The notes: generated from the sequence alone by a model not told the origin. Counted from the stretch's first letter, positions 1-7,392 are shown. The stretch is DNA of 11,828 nucleotides from Betaproteobacteria bacterium (GCA_025354965.1 JANXLW010000365.1:1-11828), one strand, 5' to 3'. Numbers and translations: made by a program.

Positions 1-575
1 GCGTCCACCGCCTGCGGCAGATCGATGATCACCGGGCCGTCCGCAGCCAGCAGAATATTGAACTCTGACAAGTCGCCATGCACCACGCCGGCGCACAGCA
101 TACGCACTACCTGCTGCAACAGCGCGCCGTGGTGCGTTCTGGCTTGCTCAGCTGTCAGCACCACGTCGTTCAGCCGAGGTGCCGCGTCGCCATGCTCGTC
201 GGTCACCAGTTCCATCAGCAGGACGCCGTCAAAAAAGTTATAGGGCTTGGGCACCCGCACGCCAGCGTCAGCCAACTTGTAGAGTGCATCAACCTCAGCG
301 CTTTGCCATGCTGCCTCTTGGGCCTGGCGGCCAAAGCGGGTGCCCTTGGCCATGGCGCGGGCTTGACGCGAGTTCTTGACTTTGCGATTTTCGGTGTAAT
401 CCACTGCCTGGCGAAAGCTGCGCTCATTGGCCTCCTTGTAGACCTTGGCGCAACGCGTATCGGCACCGCAGCGCACCACGTAGACCATGGCCTCCTTGCC
501 GCTCATGAGCTGGCGCACGACCGTGTCGATCAGGCCTTCCTCCATCAATAGCTGCAGTCTCTTGGGTGGTTTCAT
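1..575 (-). CDS. RIO-type serine protein kinase, PA4780-like (C-terminus cut by window edge)
   Basis: This reading frame starts at the ATG at 575 and is open to the left edge, giving 191 residues without a stop. It matches the bacterial RIO1-like kinase family. The RIO-style P-loop SGKEAMVY lies at residues 25-32 and the ATP-binding lysine in CAKVYK at K44. The family segment KNSRQARAMAKGTRFG follows at about 67-82. The catalytic loop HGDLSEFN has D168 and N173, and the metal-binding Asp sits in IDLPQ (D185). Family members are roughly 280-300 residues, so about a third is missing beyond the window. The substrate of these kinases in bacteria is poorly known, and none is suggested by the neighbours. 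The gene lies 37 nt downstream of the HHE gene on the same strand and may be co-transcribed with it. No strong ribosome binding site is visible before the ATG, but the residues after it match the expected N-terminus (KPPKRLQLLMEEGLID). Confidence 0.93.
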   Translation of the reverse strand, partial: MKPPKRLQLLMEEGLIDTVVRQLMSGKEAMVYVVRCGADTRCAKVYKEANERSFRQAVDYTENRKVKNSRQARAMAKGTRFGRQAQEAAWQSAEVDALYKLADAGVRVPKPYNFFDGVLLMELVTDEHGDAAPRLNDVVLTAEQARTHHGALLQQVVRMLCAGVVHGDLSEFNILLAADGPVIIDLPQAVD

Positions 576-612
576 GCCGCCATTTTGCACTGTGGCAGCG
601 AGTCGCAACGCT

Positions 613-1113
613 TCACATGCGGGGATCAGAGAACTTGGTGGTATCGGTCTTTGCCAGCCGCGCGCGGGCCTCGGGGTAGATCAAGGTTTCTTCCATCATG
701 ATGTGGCTCTGGCATAGTGCCAGAAAAACAATTACACAATGCTGTAGCTCTGCCGCGTCAAACCAGTTATTGCCGGAGGCAATGGCCCGCAACTGCGGTG
801 CCAGCTCGATCCAGTTTTCTTCGATCCAACCGTGGTCCTGCTGCAGCGTACGTACCGCCGCCACCAGTTCGGCGTCGCCACTGGCAAGCAGGGTTGGAAA
901 GATGCTCCTCTCTTCCTCGGCATGATGCTCGCGTGAGGTGCCGGAAAAGTAAGCTTCGATCACGCCAGCCTGTTGCTGCGTTGCCGCGTCCACACCGACC
1001 GTCTCAATGCGCTGCGCCAACTCGGACAGCAGCGCCAAATGCACCTGTATTTGCTGGTGGCATTCATCCAGTGCTTCAAAATCGACCCGCTTGGGTGTCA
1101 TAGCGGCGCTCAT
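613..1113 (-). CDS. Hemerythrin-like HHE domain protein
   Basis: A 166-residue protein made of one HHE (hemerythrin-like) helical bundle. Candidate iron ligands are visible: H19 and H25 in the first helix, H64 with E67/E68 in REHHAEEERSIFP, H94 in QQDH, and H137 with E141/E142 in CQSHIMMEE. Proteins of this type carry a non-haem di-iron centre and bind oxygen or sense or repair damage from oxygen or NO; which of these applies cannot be read from the sequence. The open frame runs further upstream to 1290, but the extra residues look non-coding. A Shine-Dalgarno GGAGAT sits a proper distance before the ATG at 1113, so that start is chosen; a second ATG at 1101 is less likely. It is divergent from the pyrimidine cluster and lies just upstream of the RIO kinase on the same strand. 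Confidence 0.88.
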   Translation of the reverse strand: MSAAMTPKRVDFEALDECHQQIQVHLALLSELAQRIETVGVDAATQQQAGVIEAYFSGTSREHHAEEERSIFPTLLASGDAELVAAVRTLQQDHGWIEENWIELAPQLRAIASGNNWFDAAELQHCVIVFLALCQSHIMMEETLIYPEARARLAKTDTTKFSDPRM

Positions 1114-1347
1114 AGGCGATCTCCGGTTAAGTGAGACAAAAAATCCGGCGCTGCTTCGGCAGCTCAGACCGCATGTTAGCGGACGCCACATCGCCATCGC
1201 AACAAATGCGCTCATTCTTTGCTTCAGCCAGCATTTTTTGGGCCAACAGCATTGGGCCACCGCTGCTGACAAATGTAGACCGACTGACATTGGGCGTGTA
1301 CAAACACCTGTTCGGGCAAACCCCTAGTTACACAGCGGCACAAGTGT

Positions 1348-1356
1348 TGCTAGTAT
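1348..1356 (+). promoter_or_regulatory. Possible extended -10 promoter of the preT operon
   Basis: TGCTAGTAT reads as an extended -10 element: TG, one base, then TAGTAT, which matches four of six consensus positions. No good -35 is seen 16-18 nt upstream. Transcription would start near 1363, just before the palindrome at 1369-1384, so a protein bound there could block initiation or early elongation. This is a weak visual call. Confidence 0.3.
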
Positions 1357-1368
1357 TTGCGGGTTAAC

Positions 1369-1384
1369 TTGACCGAATGGTCAG
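1369..1384 (+). promoter_or_regulatory. RutR-type operator upstream of preT
   Basis: The sequence TTGACCGAATGGTCAG has perfect half-sites TGACC and GGTCA separated by 4 nt. The E. coli RutR consensus is TTGACCANNTGGTCAA; this site matches 12 of its 14 defined positions (mismatches at positions 7 and 16). RutR is a TetR-family regulator that responds to uracil and thymine and controls pyrimidine use. The site is 54 nt before the first gene of a pyrimidine-degradation cluster, which fits well. The regulator gene itself is not in the window, so assignment to a RutR orthologue is an inference. Confidence 0.7.
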
Positions 1385-1424
1385 TTTTTGAAATTTATTC
1401 CAAACGGAAATCTGCCCACTACTC

Positions 1425-1430
1425 AAGGAG
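1425..1430 (+). promoter_or_regulatory. Ribosome binding site that decides the preT start
   Basis: AAGGAG lies 8 nt before the GTG at 1439. This supports GTG 1439 as the true start rather than the in-frame TTG at 1388, which has no such signal and almost touches the operator. Confidence 0.8.
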
Positions 1431-1438
1431 TTGCCAGC

Positions 1439-2806
1439 GTGTCAGTTTCAACATCGTCGTCGCCTGATATTCGACCCGGTCGACTGAGTGCCGAGCAATA
1501 CGCCAAGCGCTTTTCCGATGTCAGCCCGCGCCTGACCCCGGCCCAGGCGGCACTCGAAGCCGAGCGTTGCCTCTACTGCTTTGACGCGCCCTGCGCCACG
1601 GCCTGCCCGACGCACATCGATGTGCCTTCTTTCATCAAGCGCATTGCGGACGGCAATTTGCGTGGCTCGGCCCGTGCCATTCTCGAGGCCAATCCGTTGG
1701 GCGGCATGTGCGCCAGGGTCTGCCCGACCGAAGTGCTGTGCGAGCAGGTCTGCGTGCGCAATACACAGGAGGGCAAACCGGTGGCGATTGGCCGTTTGCA
1801 GCGTCATGCGGTTGATGCGGTTTTGCAAGACCAGGTCACCACGCTCTTCAGCCGTGCAGCGACTACCGGCAAACGCGTGGCCGTCGTCGGTGCGGGTCCG
1901 GCGGGCTTGGCGTGTGCCCATACGCTGGCACGTTTTGGGCATGAAGTGGTCATGTTCGATGCCCGACCCAAAGCAGGCGGACTCAATGAATACGGGCTGG
2001 CCGCTTACAAGACACCCGACGGCTTTGCCCAGCGTGAACTCGCCTGGTTGTTGTCCGTGGGCGGTATTGAAGTTCGCAATGGCTGGAAGTTGGAGAGCGT
2101 GGCACAGCTCAATGCGCTGCGTCAGGAGTACGACGCTGTGTTCCTCGGTCTGGGACTGACAGGTACGCATAAACTGGATGTGCCCGGAGAGAATTTGGCT
2201 GGCGTGCAGGATGCGGTCGACTTTATTGCCACCCTGCGTCAGACCGGCGACCTCGCGTCCTTGTCGATCGGACGGCGTGTGGTGGTCATTGGTGGCGGCA
2301 TGACGGCCATCGACGCCGCAGTGCAGTCCCGACTGCTGGGCGCGCAAGTCGTTGACCTGGTGTACCGGCGTGGTGCCGCGGCCATGTCGGCGTCGCAGGC
2401 GGAGCAGGATTGGGCGCAAACCAATGGCGTCACGATTCACCACTGGCTGGCACCGGTCGAAGTGCTGGGTGTCAACGGCCACGTCAGTGCCGTACGTTTT
2501 GCGCGCCAGGCGGTCGTGGGTGGCAAGCTCACGGCCACCGGCGAGGTTGAGGTGATGGAAGTCGACATGGTGTTCAAGGCCATTGGTCAACAACTGCTCA
2601 GCTCGGTGCTGGCGCAAGCCGGGGTGACGCTCGAAGGTGGACGTATTGCCACCCAAAGCGATGGACTGACCAGTCTTAGCGGTGTCTGGGCCGGTGGCGA
2701 CTGCCGCGTCGGCGGGCTGGATCTGACGGTCGAAGCGGTGGCGCACGGCAAACAATCGGCCGCGGCAATCCACGCGCACATCACCAACCCAACTCCTGCG
2801 ATTTGA
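1439..2806 (+). CDS. preT: NAD-dependent dihydropyrimidine dehydrogenase, subunit PreT
   Basis: The electron-input subunit of dihydropyrimidine dehydrogenase (455 residues from GTG 1439). It takes hydride from NADH through FAD and passes electrons via iron-sulfur clusters to PreA. The N-terminal part has cysteines C44, C47, C52, C56 and C91, C95, C101, C105 in the pattern of the two 4Fe-4S clusters of mammalian dihydropyrimidine dehydrogenase. Q121 in IGRLQR is at the place of its unusual glutamine ligand. The FAD-binding Rossmann motif GAGPAG is at 151-156. A second dinucleotide motif, VVVIGGGMTAID, lies near residue 280 and should bind NAD(P)H. The end GVWAGGDCRVGG...TVEAVAHGK is the usual FAD-closing motif. 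The domain plan is also that of glutamate synthase small subunits, but the preA gene 9 nt downstream settles the role. Expected to be cytoplasmic and probably controlled by the operator at 1369-1384. Confidence 0.94.
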   Translation: MSVSTSSSPDIRPGRLSAEQYAKRFSDVSPRLTPAQAALEAERCLYCFDAPCATACPTHIDVPSFIKRIADGNLRGSARAILEANPLGGMCARVCPTEVLCEQVCVRNTQEGKPVAIGRLQRHAVDAVLQDQVTTLFSRAATTGKRVAVVGAGPAGLACAHTLARFGHEVVMFDARPKAGGLNEYGLAAYKTPDGFAQRELAWLLSVGGIEVRNGWKLESVAQLNALRQEYDAVFLGLGLTGTHKLDVPGENLAGVQDAVDFIATLRQTGDLASLSIGRRVVVIGGGMTAIDAAVQSRLLGAQVVDLVYRRGAAAMSASQAEQDWAQTNGVTIHHWLAPVEVLGVNGHVSAVRFARQAVVGGKLTATGEVEVMEVDMVFKAIGQQLLSSVLAQAGVTLEGGRIATQSDGLTSLSGVWAGGDCRVGGLDLTVEAVAHGKQSAAAIHAHITNPTPAI

Positions 2807-2815
2807 GAAAACCCC

Positions 2816-4135
2816 ATGGCTAATCTGCACACCAATTTTGCCGGCATCCAAAGCCCCAACCCGTTCTGGCTGGCTTCCGCACCACCGACCGACAAAGCCT
2901 ACAACGTGAATCGCGCCTTTGAAGCCGGCTGGGGCGGCGTCGTCTGGAAAACGCTGGGCGAAGCCGGGCCGCCGGTGGTCAATGTCAATGGCCCGCGTTA
3001 CGGCGCGCTGCTGACACCAGACCGGCGTCTGCTGGGCTTCAATAACATCGAGCTCATCACCGACCGTGATCTGGAATTGAATCTGACCGAGATCACGCAG
3101 GTCAAGCGCGACTGGCCGGATCGTGCCATGGTGGTGTCCCTGATGGTGCCCTGCGAAGAGGCCTCCTGGAAAGCCATTTTGCCGCGCGTCGCAGACACTG
3201 GGGCGGACGGTATCGAGCTCAACTTTGGTTGCCCGCACGGCATGAGCGAACGCGGCATGGGCGCGGCGGTCGGTCAGGTGCCCGAGTACATCGAAATGGT
3301 GACGGCCTGGTGCAAGCAGTATTCCAAACTGCCGGTTATCGTCAAGCTGACGCCCAACATCACGGACATCCGTCAGCCGGCGCGTGCCGCCAAACGCGGT
3401 GGTGCCGACGCGGTGTCGCTGATCAACACCATCAACTCCATCATGGGTGTCGATCCGGCCACGCTGACCATGTCGCCGTCGACCGGCGGGCGCGGCTCGC
3501 ACGGCGGCTATTGCGGCCCGGCCGTCAAGCCGATTGCCCTGAACATGGTGGCCGAGATTGCACGCGACCCACAAACTGCCGGCCTGCCGATTTCGGGCAT
3601 TGGCGGTATTGGCAACTGGCGCGACGCGCTGGACTTCATCGCGCTGGGCTCCGGCACGGTACAGGTATGCACGGCGGCGATGGTTTACGGCTTCAAGATC
3701 GTGCAGGAAATGAGCGACGGCCTGTCCAACTACATGGATGACATGGGTTTCAAAAGTGTCAGCGAAATTGTTGGCAAGGCCCTGCCCACGGTGTCGGACT
3801 GGCGCTACCTGAACCTGAATCACATCAGCAAAGCGGTCATCAATCAGGACACCTGCATCCAGTGTGGGCGCTGCCACATTGCCTGCGAGGACACTTCGCA
3901 TCAAGCCATCAGCACCATGATGGACGGCAAACGCCATTTTGAAGTGATCGAGGCAGAGTGTGTGGGCTGCAACCTGTGCGTCACCGTGTGCCCGGTGCCG
4001 CAGTGCATCACGCTGCGCGATCTGACGCCCGGCGAGCTGGACCAGCGCACCGGCAAAACCGTGAGTGCCACGCATGCCGACTGGACCACTCACCCCAACA
4101 ACCCAATGCGTTCGGACACCGCAGCAATGGCGTAA
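2816..4135 (+). CDS. preA: NAD-dependent dihydropyrimidine dehydrogenase, subunit PreA
   Basis: The catalytic subunit (439 residues) that reduces uracil or thymine to the 5,6-dihydro compound on FMN. Residues 1-310 form a dihydroorotate dehydrogenase-like barrel. The active-site segment NFGCPHGMSERGMG holds C139, which aligns with the catalytic Cys671 of pig dihydropyrimidine dehydrogenase, and H141. KLTPN and the phosphate-binding SGIGGIGNWRDA follow. The C-terminus carries two 4Fe-4S motifs, C347-C350-C353-C357 and C382-C385-C388-C392, that relay electrons from PreT. The residue just before the catalytic Cys is Gly where pig and E. coli enzymes have Ser. The gene begins 9 nt after the preT stop with only a weak Shine-Dalgarno, so translation is probably coupled. 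Length is slightly above E. coli PreA (about 411) because of a polar C-terminal tail. Confidence 0.95.
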   Translation: MANLHTNFAGIQSPNPFWLASAPPTDKAYNVNRAFEAGWGGVVWKTLGEAGPPVVNVNGPRYGALLTPDRRLLGFNNIELITDRDLELNLTEITQVKRDWPDRAMVVSLMVPCEEASWKAILPRVADTGADGIELNFGCPHGMSERGMGAAVGQVPEYIEMVTAWCKQYSKLPVIVKLTPNITDIRQPARAAKRGGADAVSLINTINSIMGVDPATLTMSPSTGGRGSHGGYCGPAVKPIALNMVAEIARDPQTAGLPISGIGGIGNWRDALDFIALGSGTVQVCTAAMVYGFKIVQEMSDGLSNYMDDMGFKSVSEIVGKALPTVSDWRYLNLNHISKAVINQDTCIQCGRCHIACEDTSHQAISTMMDGKRHFEVIEAECVGCNLCVTVCPVPQCITLRDLTPGELDQRTGKTVSATHADWTTHPNNPMRSDTAAMA

Positions 4136-4244
4136 CATCCGAGGGCCAATTTGGCGGGAAAAGTGTTCATACGATGGCATGATTTGACGCGGGGATTTGC
4201 GTTCGATCGAGGAAGTTTTTTACAACAACTAACCGGAGATAGGA
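4136..4244 (+). other. Intergenic region before the transporter gene
   Basis: 109 nt. It holds a -35-like TTGACG at 4184-4189 but no matching -10, a T-rich stretch at 4216-4221 and the transporter Shine-Dalgarno at 4235-4238. I see no second RutR-type palindrome here. The transporter may be read from the preT promoter or from a weak promoter here. Confidence 0.4.
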
Positions 4245-5729
4245 ATGAGTTCTTTAGCAAATGACAACCCCCTGATCAATGATGACCTGAGACCAACCAC
4301 CGACGCCCAGCGCACTTGGCGCTGGTATCACTTTGCTGCCTTGTGGGTGGGGATGGTGATGTGCATCCCGGCCTATACGCTGTCTGCCAGTTTGATCGAA
4401 GGCGGAATGTCGGCTTGGCAAGCCGTCTTCACCGTGTTCCTGGCGAATGCCATCGTGCTGGTGCCCATGTTGCTGATCGGGCATGCCGGTACCAAATATG
4501 GTATTCCTTATGCAGTGCTGGCACGCTCTTCGTTTGGAACGAGTGGTGCCCGTCTGCCCGCTTTGATGCGCGCGATTGTCGCCTGCGGCTGGTATGGCAT
4601 CCAGACCTGGTTTGGCGGGATGATGATTTACACCTTGCTGGGTGTCTTGCTGGGACAAAGTCTGGAGGGTGCAAAAATCGGTGGTCTGGGCATCAACCTG
4701 GCGCAACTGATCTGCTTTCTGGTGTTTTGGGCAGTCCAGTTTTGGTACATCATTCACGGCATGGATTCCATTCGCAAACTGGAAACCTATACCGCCCCCC
4801 TGAAAATTGTGATCTGTTTTGTGCTGCTCGGCTGGGTCTATAACAAGGCCGGTGGTTTTGGGCCGATACTGGACCAACCTTCCCAATTCGTCGAAGGTGG
4901 CAAAAAGGCGGGTCTATTCTGGTCCGCCTTCTGGCCGTCACTCACTGCCATGGTGGGTTTCTGGGCGACGTTGGCGCTGAACATTCCCGATTTCACGCGC
5001 TTCGCCAAGAGCCAACGCGACCAGGTGTTGGGACAATCCATCGGCTTGCCGTTGCCCATGGGCTTGCTGGCCATGCTGGCTGTCATCGTAACTTCTGCCA
5101 CCGTGGTCATTTACGGCAAAGCCATTTGGGACCCGGTAGATTTGTCCAGCCGCATGACGGGTGCGGCGGTACTGATTGCGTTGGTGATTTTGCTCATCGA
5201 CACAGTGAGCGTGAACCTGGCTGCAAACCTGGTGGGTCCTGCCTATGACTTCTCGGCTTTGAATCCCAAAAATATTTCTTACAAAACGGGTGGCTACATC
5301 ACCGCTTCCATTGCCATTTTGATGATGCCATGGAAGATTCTGGAATCGACTCAAGGCTATATTTTTACCTGGCTGATCGGCTACTCGGCTTTGTTGGGCC
5401 CGATTGCAGGAATTTTGATCGTGGACTATTACTTCATCCGCAACACCCAATTGGATGTAGCGCAGCTGTACAAGTCGGACGGTAAATATTCCTATACAAA
5501 TGGCTGGAACAGCGCCGCTGTCATCGCATTTGTGCTGGGCGTGTTGCCTAATATTCCCGGCTTTTTGAATGCGGCATTCCCGGCTGCCTTTCCTGATACC
5601 GCCGCATTTTTCAAAATCACCTATACCTATGCCTGGTTTGTCGGTATTGCGATTTCTGCCATTGTGTACGGTGTGATGATGAACGGAAAACGTGAAGCCG
5701 TGGTGGGCTCACCGCTAACCCAGAACTGA
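4245..5729 (+). CDS. NCS1-family nucleobase/hydantoin:cation symporter
   Basis: A 494-residue, very hydrophobic protein with about 12 membrane segments, in the inner membrane. The N-terminus has the NCS1 signature NDDLRPTTDAQRTW (12-25) followed by FAALWVGM. In Mhp1, the hydantoin transporter of known structure, substrate stacks between W117 and W220 and bonds to Q121. The equivalents here are W116 and Q120 in GWYGIQTW and W240 in GFWATLALNIPDFTRF. Another family segment is NLAANLVGPAYDFSALNPK in helix 8. The family carries uracil, thymine, allantoin, hydantoins, cytosine or purines; the flanking genes point to uracil/thymine or dihydropyrimidine/hydantoin. A good Shine-Dalgarno GGAG at 4235-4238 precedes the ATG. 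It is separated from preA by 109 nt and followed by an intrinsic terminator. It is less GC-rich than its neighbours, which is common for membrane proteins. Confidence 0.93.
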   Translation: MSSLANDNPLINDDLRPTTDAQRTWRWYHFAALWVGMVMCIPAYTLSASLIEGGMSAWQAVFTVFLANAIVLVPMLLIGHAGTKYGIPYAVLARSSFGTSGARLPALMRAIVACGWYGIQTWFGGMMIYTLLGVLLGQSLEGAKIGGLGINLAQLICFLVFWAVQFWYIIHGMDSIRKLETYTAPLKIVICFVLLGWVYNKAGGFGPILDQPSQFVEGGKKAGLFWSAFWPSLTAMVGFWATLALNIPDFTRFAKSQRDQVLGQSIGLPLPMGLLAMLAVIVTSATVVIYGKAIWDPVDLSSRMTGAAVLIALVILLIDTVSVNLAANLVGPAYDFSALNPKNISYKTGGYITASIAILMMPWKILESTQGYIFTWLIGYSALLGPIAGILIVDYYFIRNTQLDVAQLYKSDGKYSYTNGWNSAAVIAFVLGVLPNIPGFLNAAFPAAFPDTAAFFKITYTYAWFVGIAISAIVYGVMMNGKREAVVGSPLTQN

Positions 5730-5743
5730 GACTTGGTAACCCT

Positions 5744-5773
5744 GCCTCCGGCCGGCATTGCCGGAGGCTTTTT
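5744..5773 (+). terminator. Rho-independent terminator after the transporter gene
   Basis: GCCTCCGGC (5744-5752) pairs perfectly with GCCGGAGGC (5760-5768), making a 9-bp GC-rich stem with a 7-nt loop, followed at once by TTTTT (5769-5773). This is a classic intrinsic terminator, 15 nt after the transporter stop codon. Only 21 nt separate its end from the hydA start. Confidence 0.88.
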
Positions 5774-5794
5774 CAAGCTATTGAAGGAGTACCC

Positions 5795-7234
5795 ATGCAG
5801 ATATTGATTCGAGGCGGAACCGTCGTCAACGCGGATCGTGCCTTCAAAGCCGATGTACTGTGTCAGGACGGGCGCATCGTGGGTGTTGGCGAGGGCCTGG
5901 CGGCATCGCCTGGTGCCACCGTGGTGGATGCTGGCGGCCAGTATGTGATGCCGGGCGGCATTGACCCGCACACCCATATGCAGTTGCCGTTCATGGGTAC
6001 CACCACCATGGACGACTTCTTCACCGGCACCGCCGCCGCGATGGCTGGCGGCACCACCAGCATCATCGACTTCGTCATCCCGAACCCGCAGCAAAACCTG
6101 ATGGAGGCCTACCAGACCTGGCGCGGCTGGGCCGAGAAAGCCGCCTCGGACTACAGCTTTCACATGGCCATCACCTGGTGGGATGAGACCGTCAGGCGCG
6201 ACATGGGCACATTGGTGCAGCAAGAGGGCATCAACAGCTTCAAGCACTTCATGGCCTACAAAAACGCCATCATGTGCGACGACGAAACGCTGGTCAACAG
6301 CTTCAAGCGTGCGCTCGAATTGGGTGCCATGCCGACCGTGCACGCGGAGAATGGTGAGCTGGTGTTCCTGCTGCAAAAAGAAGTGGCTGCAATGGGCATC
6401 ACCGGGCCAGAAGGCCACCCGCTGTCGCGCCCCCCCATTGTTGAAGGCGAGGCCGTGAACCGCGCCATTGCCATTGCCGATGTGCTGGGTGTTCCGATTT
6501 ACGTGGTGCATGTATCGTGCATCGAAGCAGCCGAGGCAATAGCCCGAGCCCGCGCTCGTGGACAGCGTGTTTATGGCGAAGTGCTGGCCGGCCACCTGCT
6601 GGTGGACGACAGTGTTTACCGCCACCCCGACTTTGCCACTGCCGCCGCACACGTGATGAGTCCGCCATTTCGCCCCAAAGGGCATCAGGAGTTTTTGTGG
6701 CGCGGCCTGCAATCCGGTAACCTGCACACTACCGCCACCGATCACTGCACTTTCTGCGCCGCACAAAAAGCCGCCGGCAAAGACGATTTTTCCAAAATCC
6801 CCAACGGCTGTGGCGGCGTTGAAGAGCGCCTGGCGGTATTGTGGGATGCCGGCGTTAACACGGGTCGCCTGACACCCAGCGAGTTTGTCGCCATCACGTC
6901 AAGCAATGCGGCCAAGCTGTTCAACATCTACCCGCAAAAAGGCAGCGTGTCGGTCGGTGCCGACGCCGACCTGGTGGTGTGGGACCCGCAGGGTACAAAA
7001 ACCCTGTCGGCCAAGACGCAGCACAGCAAGGGTGACTTCAACGTCTTTGAAGGACGCAGCGTGCGCGGGCTGCCGAGTCACACCGTCAGTCAGGGAAAAC
7101 TGGTTTATGTGCAAGGCGATTTGCGCGCTGAGCGCGGCGTCGGGCGCTACATCAAGCGGCCGGCGTTTGGCTCCAACTTTGTTGCAGCGAAATTGCGTAC
7201 GGAGACCTTGGCGTCAACGCCTGTGGTGCGGTAA
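5795..7234 (+). CDS. hydA: Dihydropyrimidinase / D-hydantoinase
   Basis: A 479-residue cyclic amidohydrolase that opens 5,6-dihydrouracil or dihydrothymine to the N-carbamoyl-beta-amino acid (and usually also 5-substituted hydantoins). The binuclear zinc ligands are all present: H59 and H61 in DPHTHMQLP, the carboxylated lysine K150 in NSFKHFMAYK, H183 in VHAENG, H239 in VVHVSC, and D316 in TATDHC. Y155 in FMAYK is at the position of the tyrosine that holds the substrate. Length is typical of the family. A strong AAGGAG (5784-5789) is 5 nt before the ATG. It is the second catabolic step after PreTA. A terminator directly upstream implies that its mRNA depends on read-through or on a promoter within the end of the transporter gene. 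Confidence 0.96.
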   Translation: MQILIRGGTVVNADRAFKADVLCQDGRIVGVGEGLAASPGATVVDAGGQYVMPGGIDPHTHMQLPFMGTTTMDDFFTGTAAAMAGGTTSIIDFVIPNPQQNLMEAYQTWRGWAEKAASDYSFHMAITWWDETVRRDMGTLVQQEGINSFKHFMAYKNAIMCDDETLVNSFKRALELGAMPTVHAENGELVFLLQKEVAAMGITGPEGHPLSRPPIVEGEAVNRAIAIADVLGVPIYVVHVSCIEAAEAIARARARGQRVYGEVLAGHLLVDDSVYRHPDFATAAAHVMSPPFRPKGHQEFLWRGLQSGNLHTTATDHCTFCAAQKAAGKDDFSKIPNGCGGVEERLAVLWDAGVNTGRLTPSEFVAITSSNAAKLFNIYPQKGSVSVGADADLVVWDPQGTKTLSAKTQHSKGDFNVFEGRSVRGLPSHTVSQGKLVYVQGDLRAERGVGRYIKRPAFGSNFVAAKLRTETLASTPVVR

Positions 7235-7273
7235 ATGCGACAACGACAATGCTTGCTCGCGCACAACAGACTT

Positions 7274-7350
7274 GCCAGAGAGGGTTATACCGGGGGACCG
7301 ATTTCTGGGCATTTGACAGTATGAGGGCCCCCGGTATAACCCTCTCTGGC
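7274..7350. repeat. Perfect 23-bp inverted repeat with 31-nt spacer
   Basis: Arms at 7274-7296 and 7328-7350 are exact reverse complements over 23 bp; each outer end begins GCCAGAGAGGG on its own strand. The spacer is 31 nt. No U-tract follows on either strand, so it is not a normal intrinsic terminator. It lies in the 158-nt gap between hydA and the next gene and ends 42 nt before that gene's ATG. It could be a very stable mRNA hairpin that sets relative expression, or the termini of a 77-bp miniature inverted-repeat element. No adjacent target-site duplication is evident: ACTT touches the left arm but stands 2 nt off the right arm. Confidence 0.85.
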
Positions 7351-7392
7351 GAACTTTGAGACTGACTCCCGTCACTTTTTCAGGAAGACATC

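Larger units (their letters stand above)
1114..1438. other. Divergent gene-free control region between the HHE gene and preT
   Basis: About 325 nt with no convincing gene. It must hold the promoters of both the minus-strand HHE/RIO genes and the plus-strand pyrimidine cluster. The right end (1341-1438) contains an extended -10-like box, a RutR-type palindrome and the preT Shine-Dalgarno. No clear promoter was found for the minus-strand genes. An open frame continuing the HHE protein across 1114-1290 has poor composition and no start signal and is not taken as coding. Confidence 0.6.

Noticed and set aside
1114..1290. N-terminal extension of the HHE protein to 1290.
   Set aside because: The extra residues look non-coding (Cys/Trp/Arg-rich), and a proper ribosome binding site lies just before the ATG at 1113.
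1388..1438. Longer preT beginning at TTG 1388.
   Set aside because: No Shine-Dalgarno precedes it and it almost touches the operator; AAGGAG at 1425-1430 clearly serves GTG 1439.
1448..4180. A 910-codon open frame on the minus strand lying opposite preT and preA.
   Set aside because: It is antisense to two genes with full sets of catalytic and iron-sulfur motifs. Its composition (rich in His, Arg, Ala, Gln; no domain) is that of a shadow frame in GC-rich DNA.
4175..4190. Possible sigma-54 promoter (GG...GC) upstream of the transporter.
   Set aside because: The spacing between GG and GC is 11 nt rather than 10 and the flanks do not match the consensus.
5627..6766. A 379-codon minus-strand open frame opposite hydA and the end of the transporter.
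   Set aside because: Gly/His-rich shadow composition with no motif; the sense gene is unambiguous.
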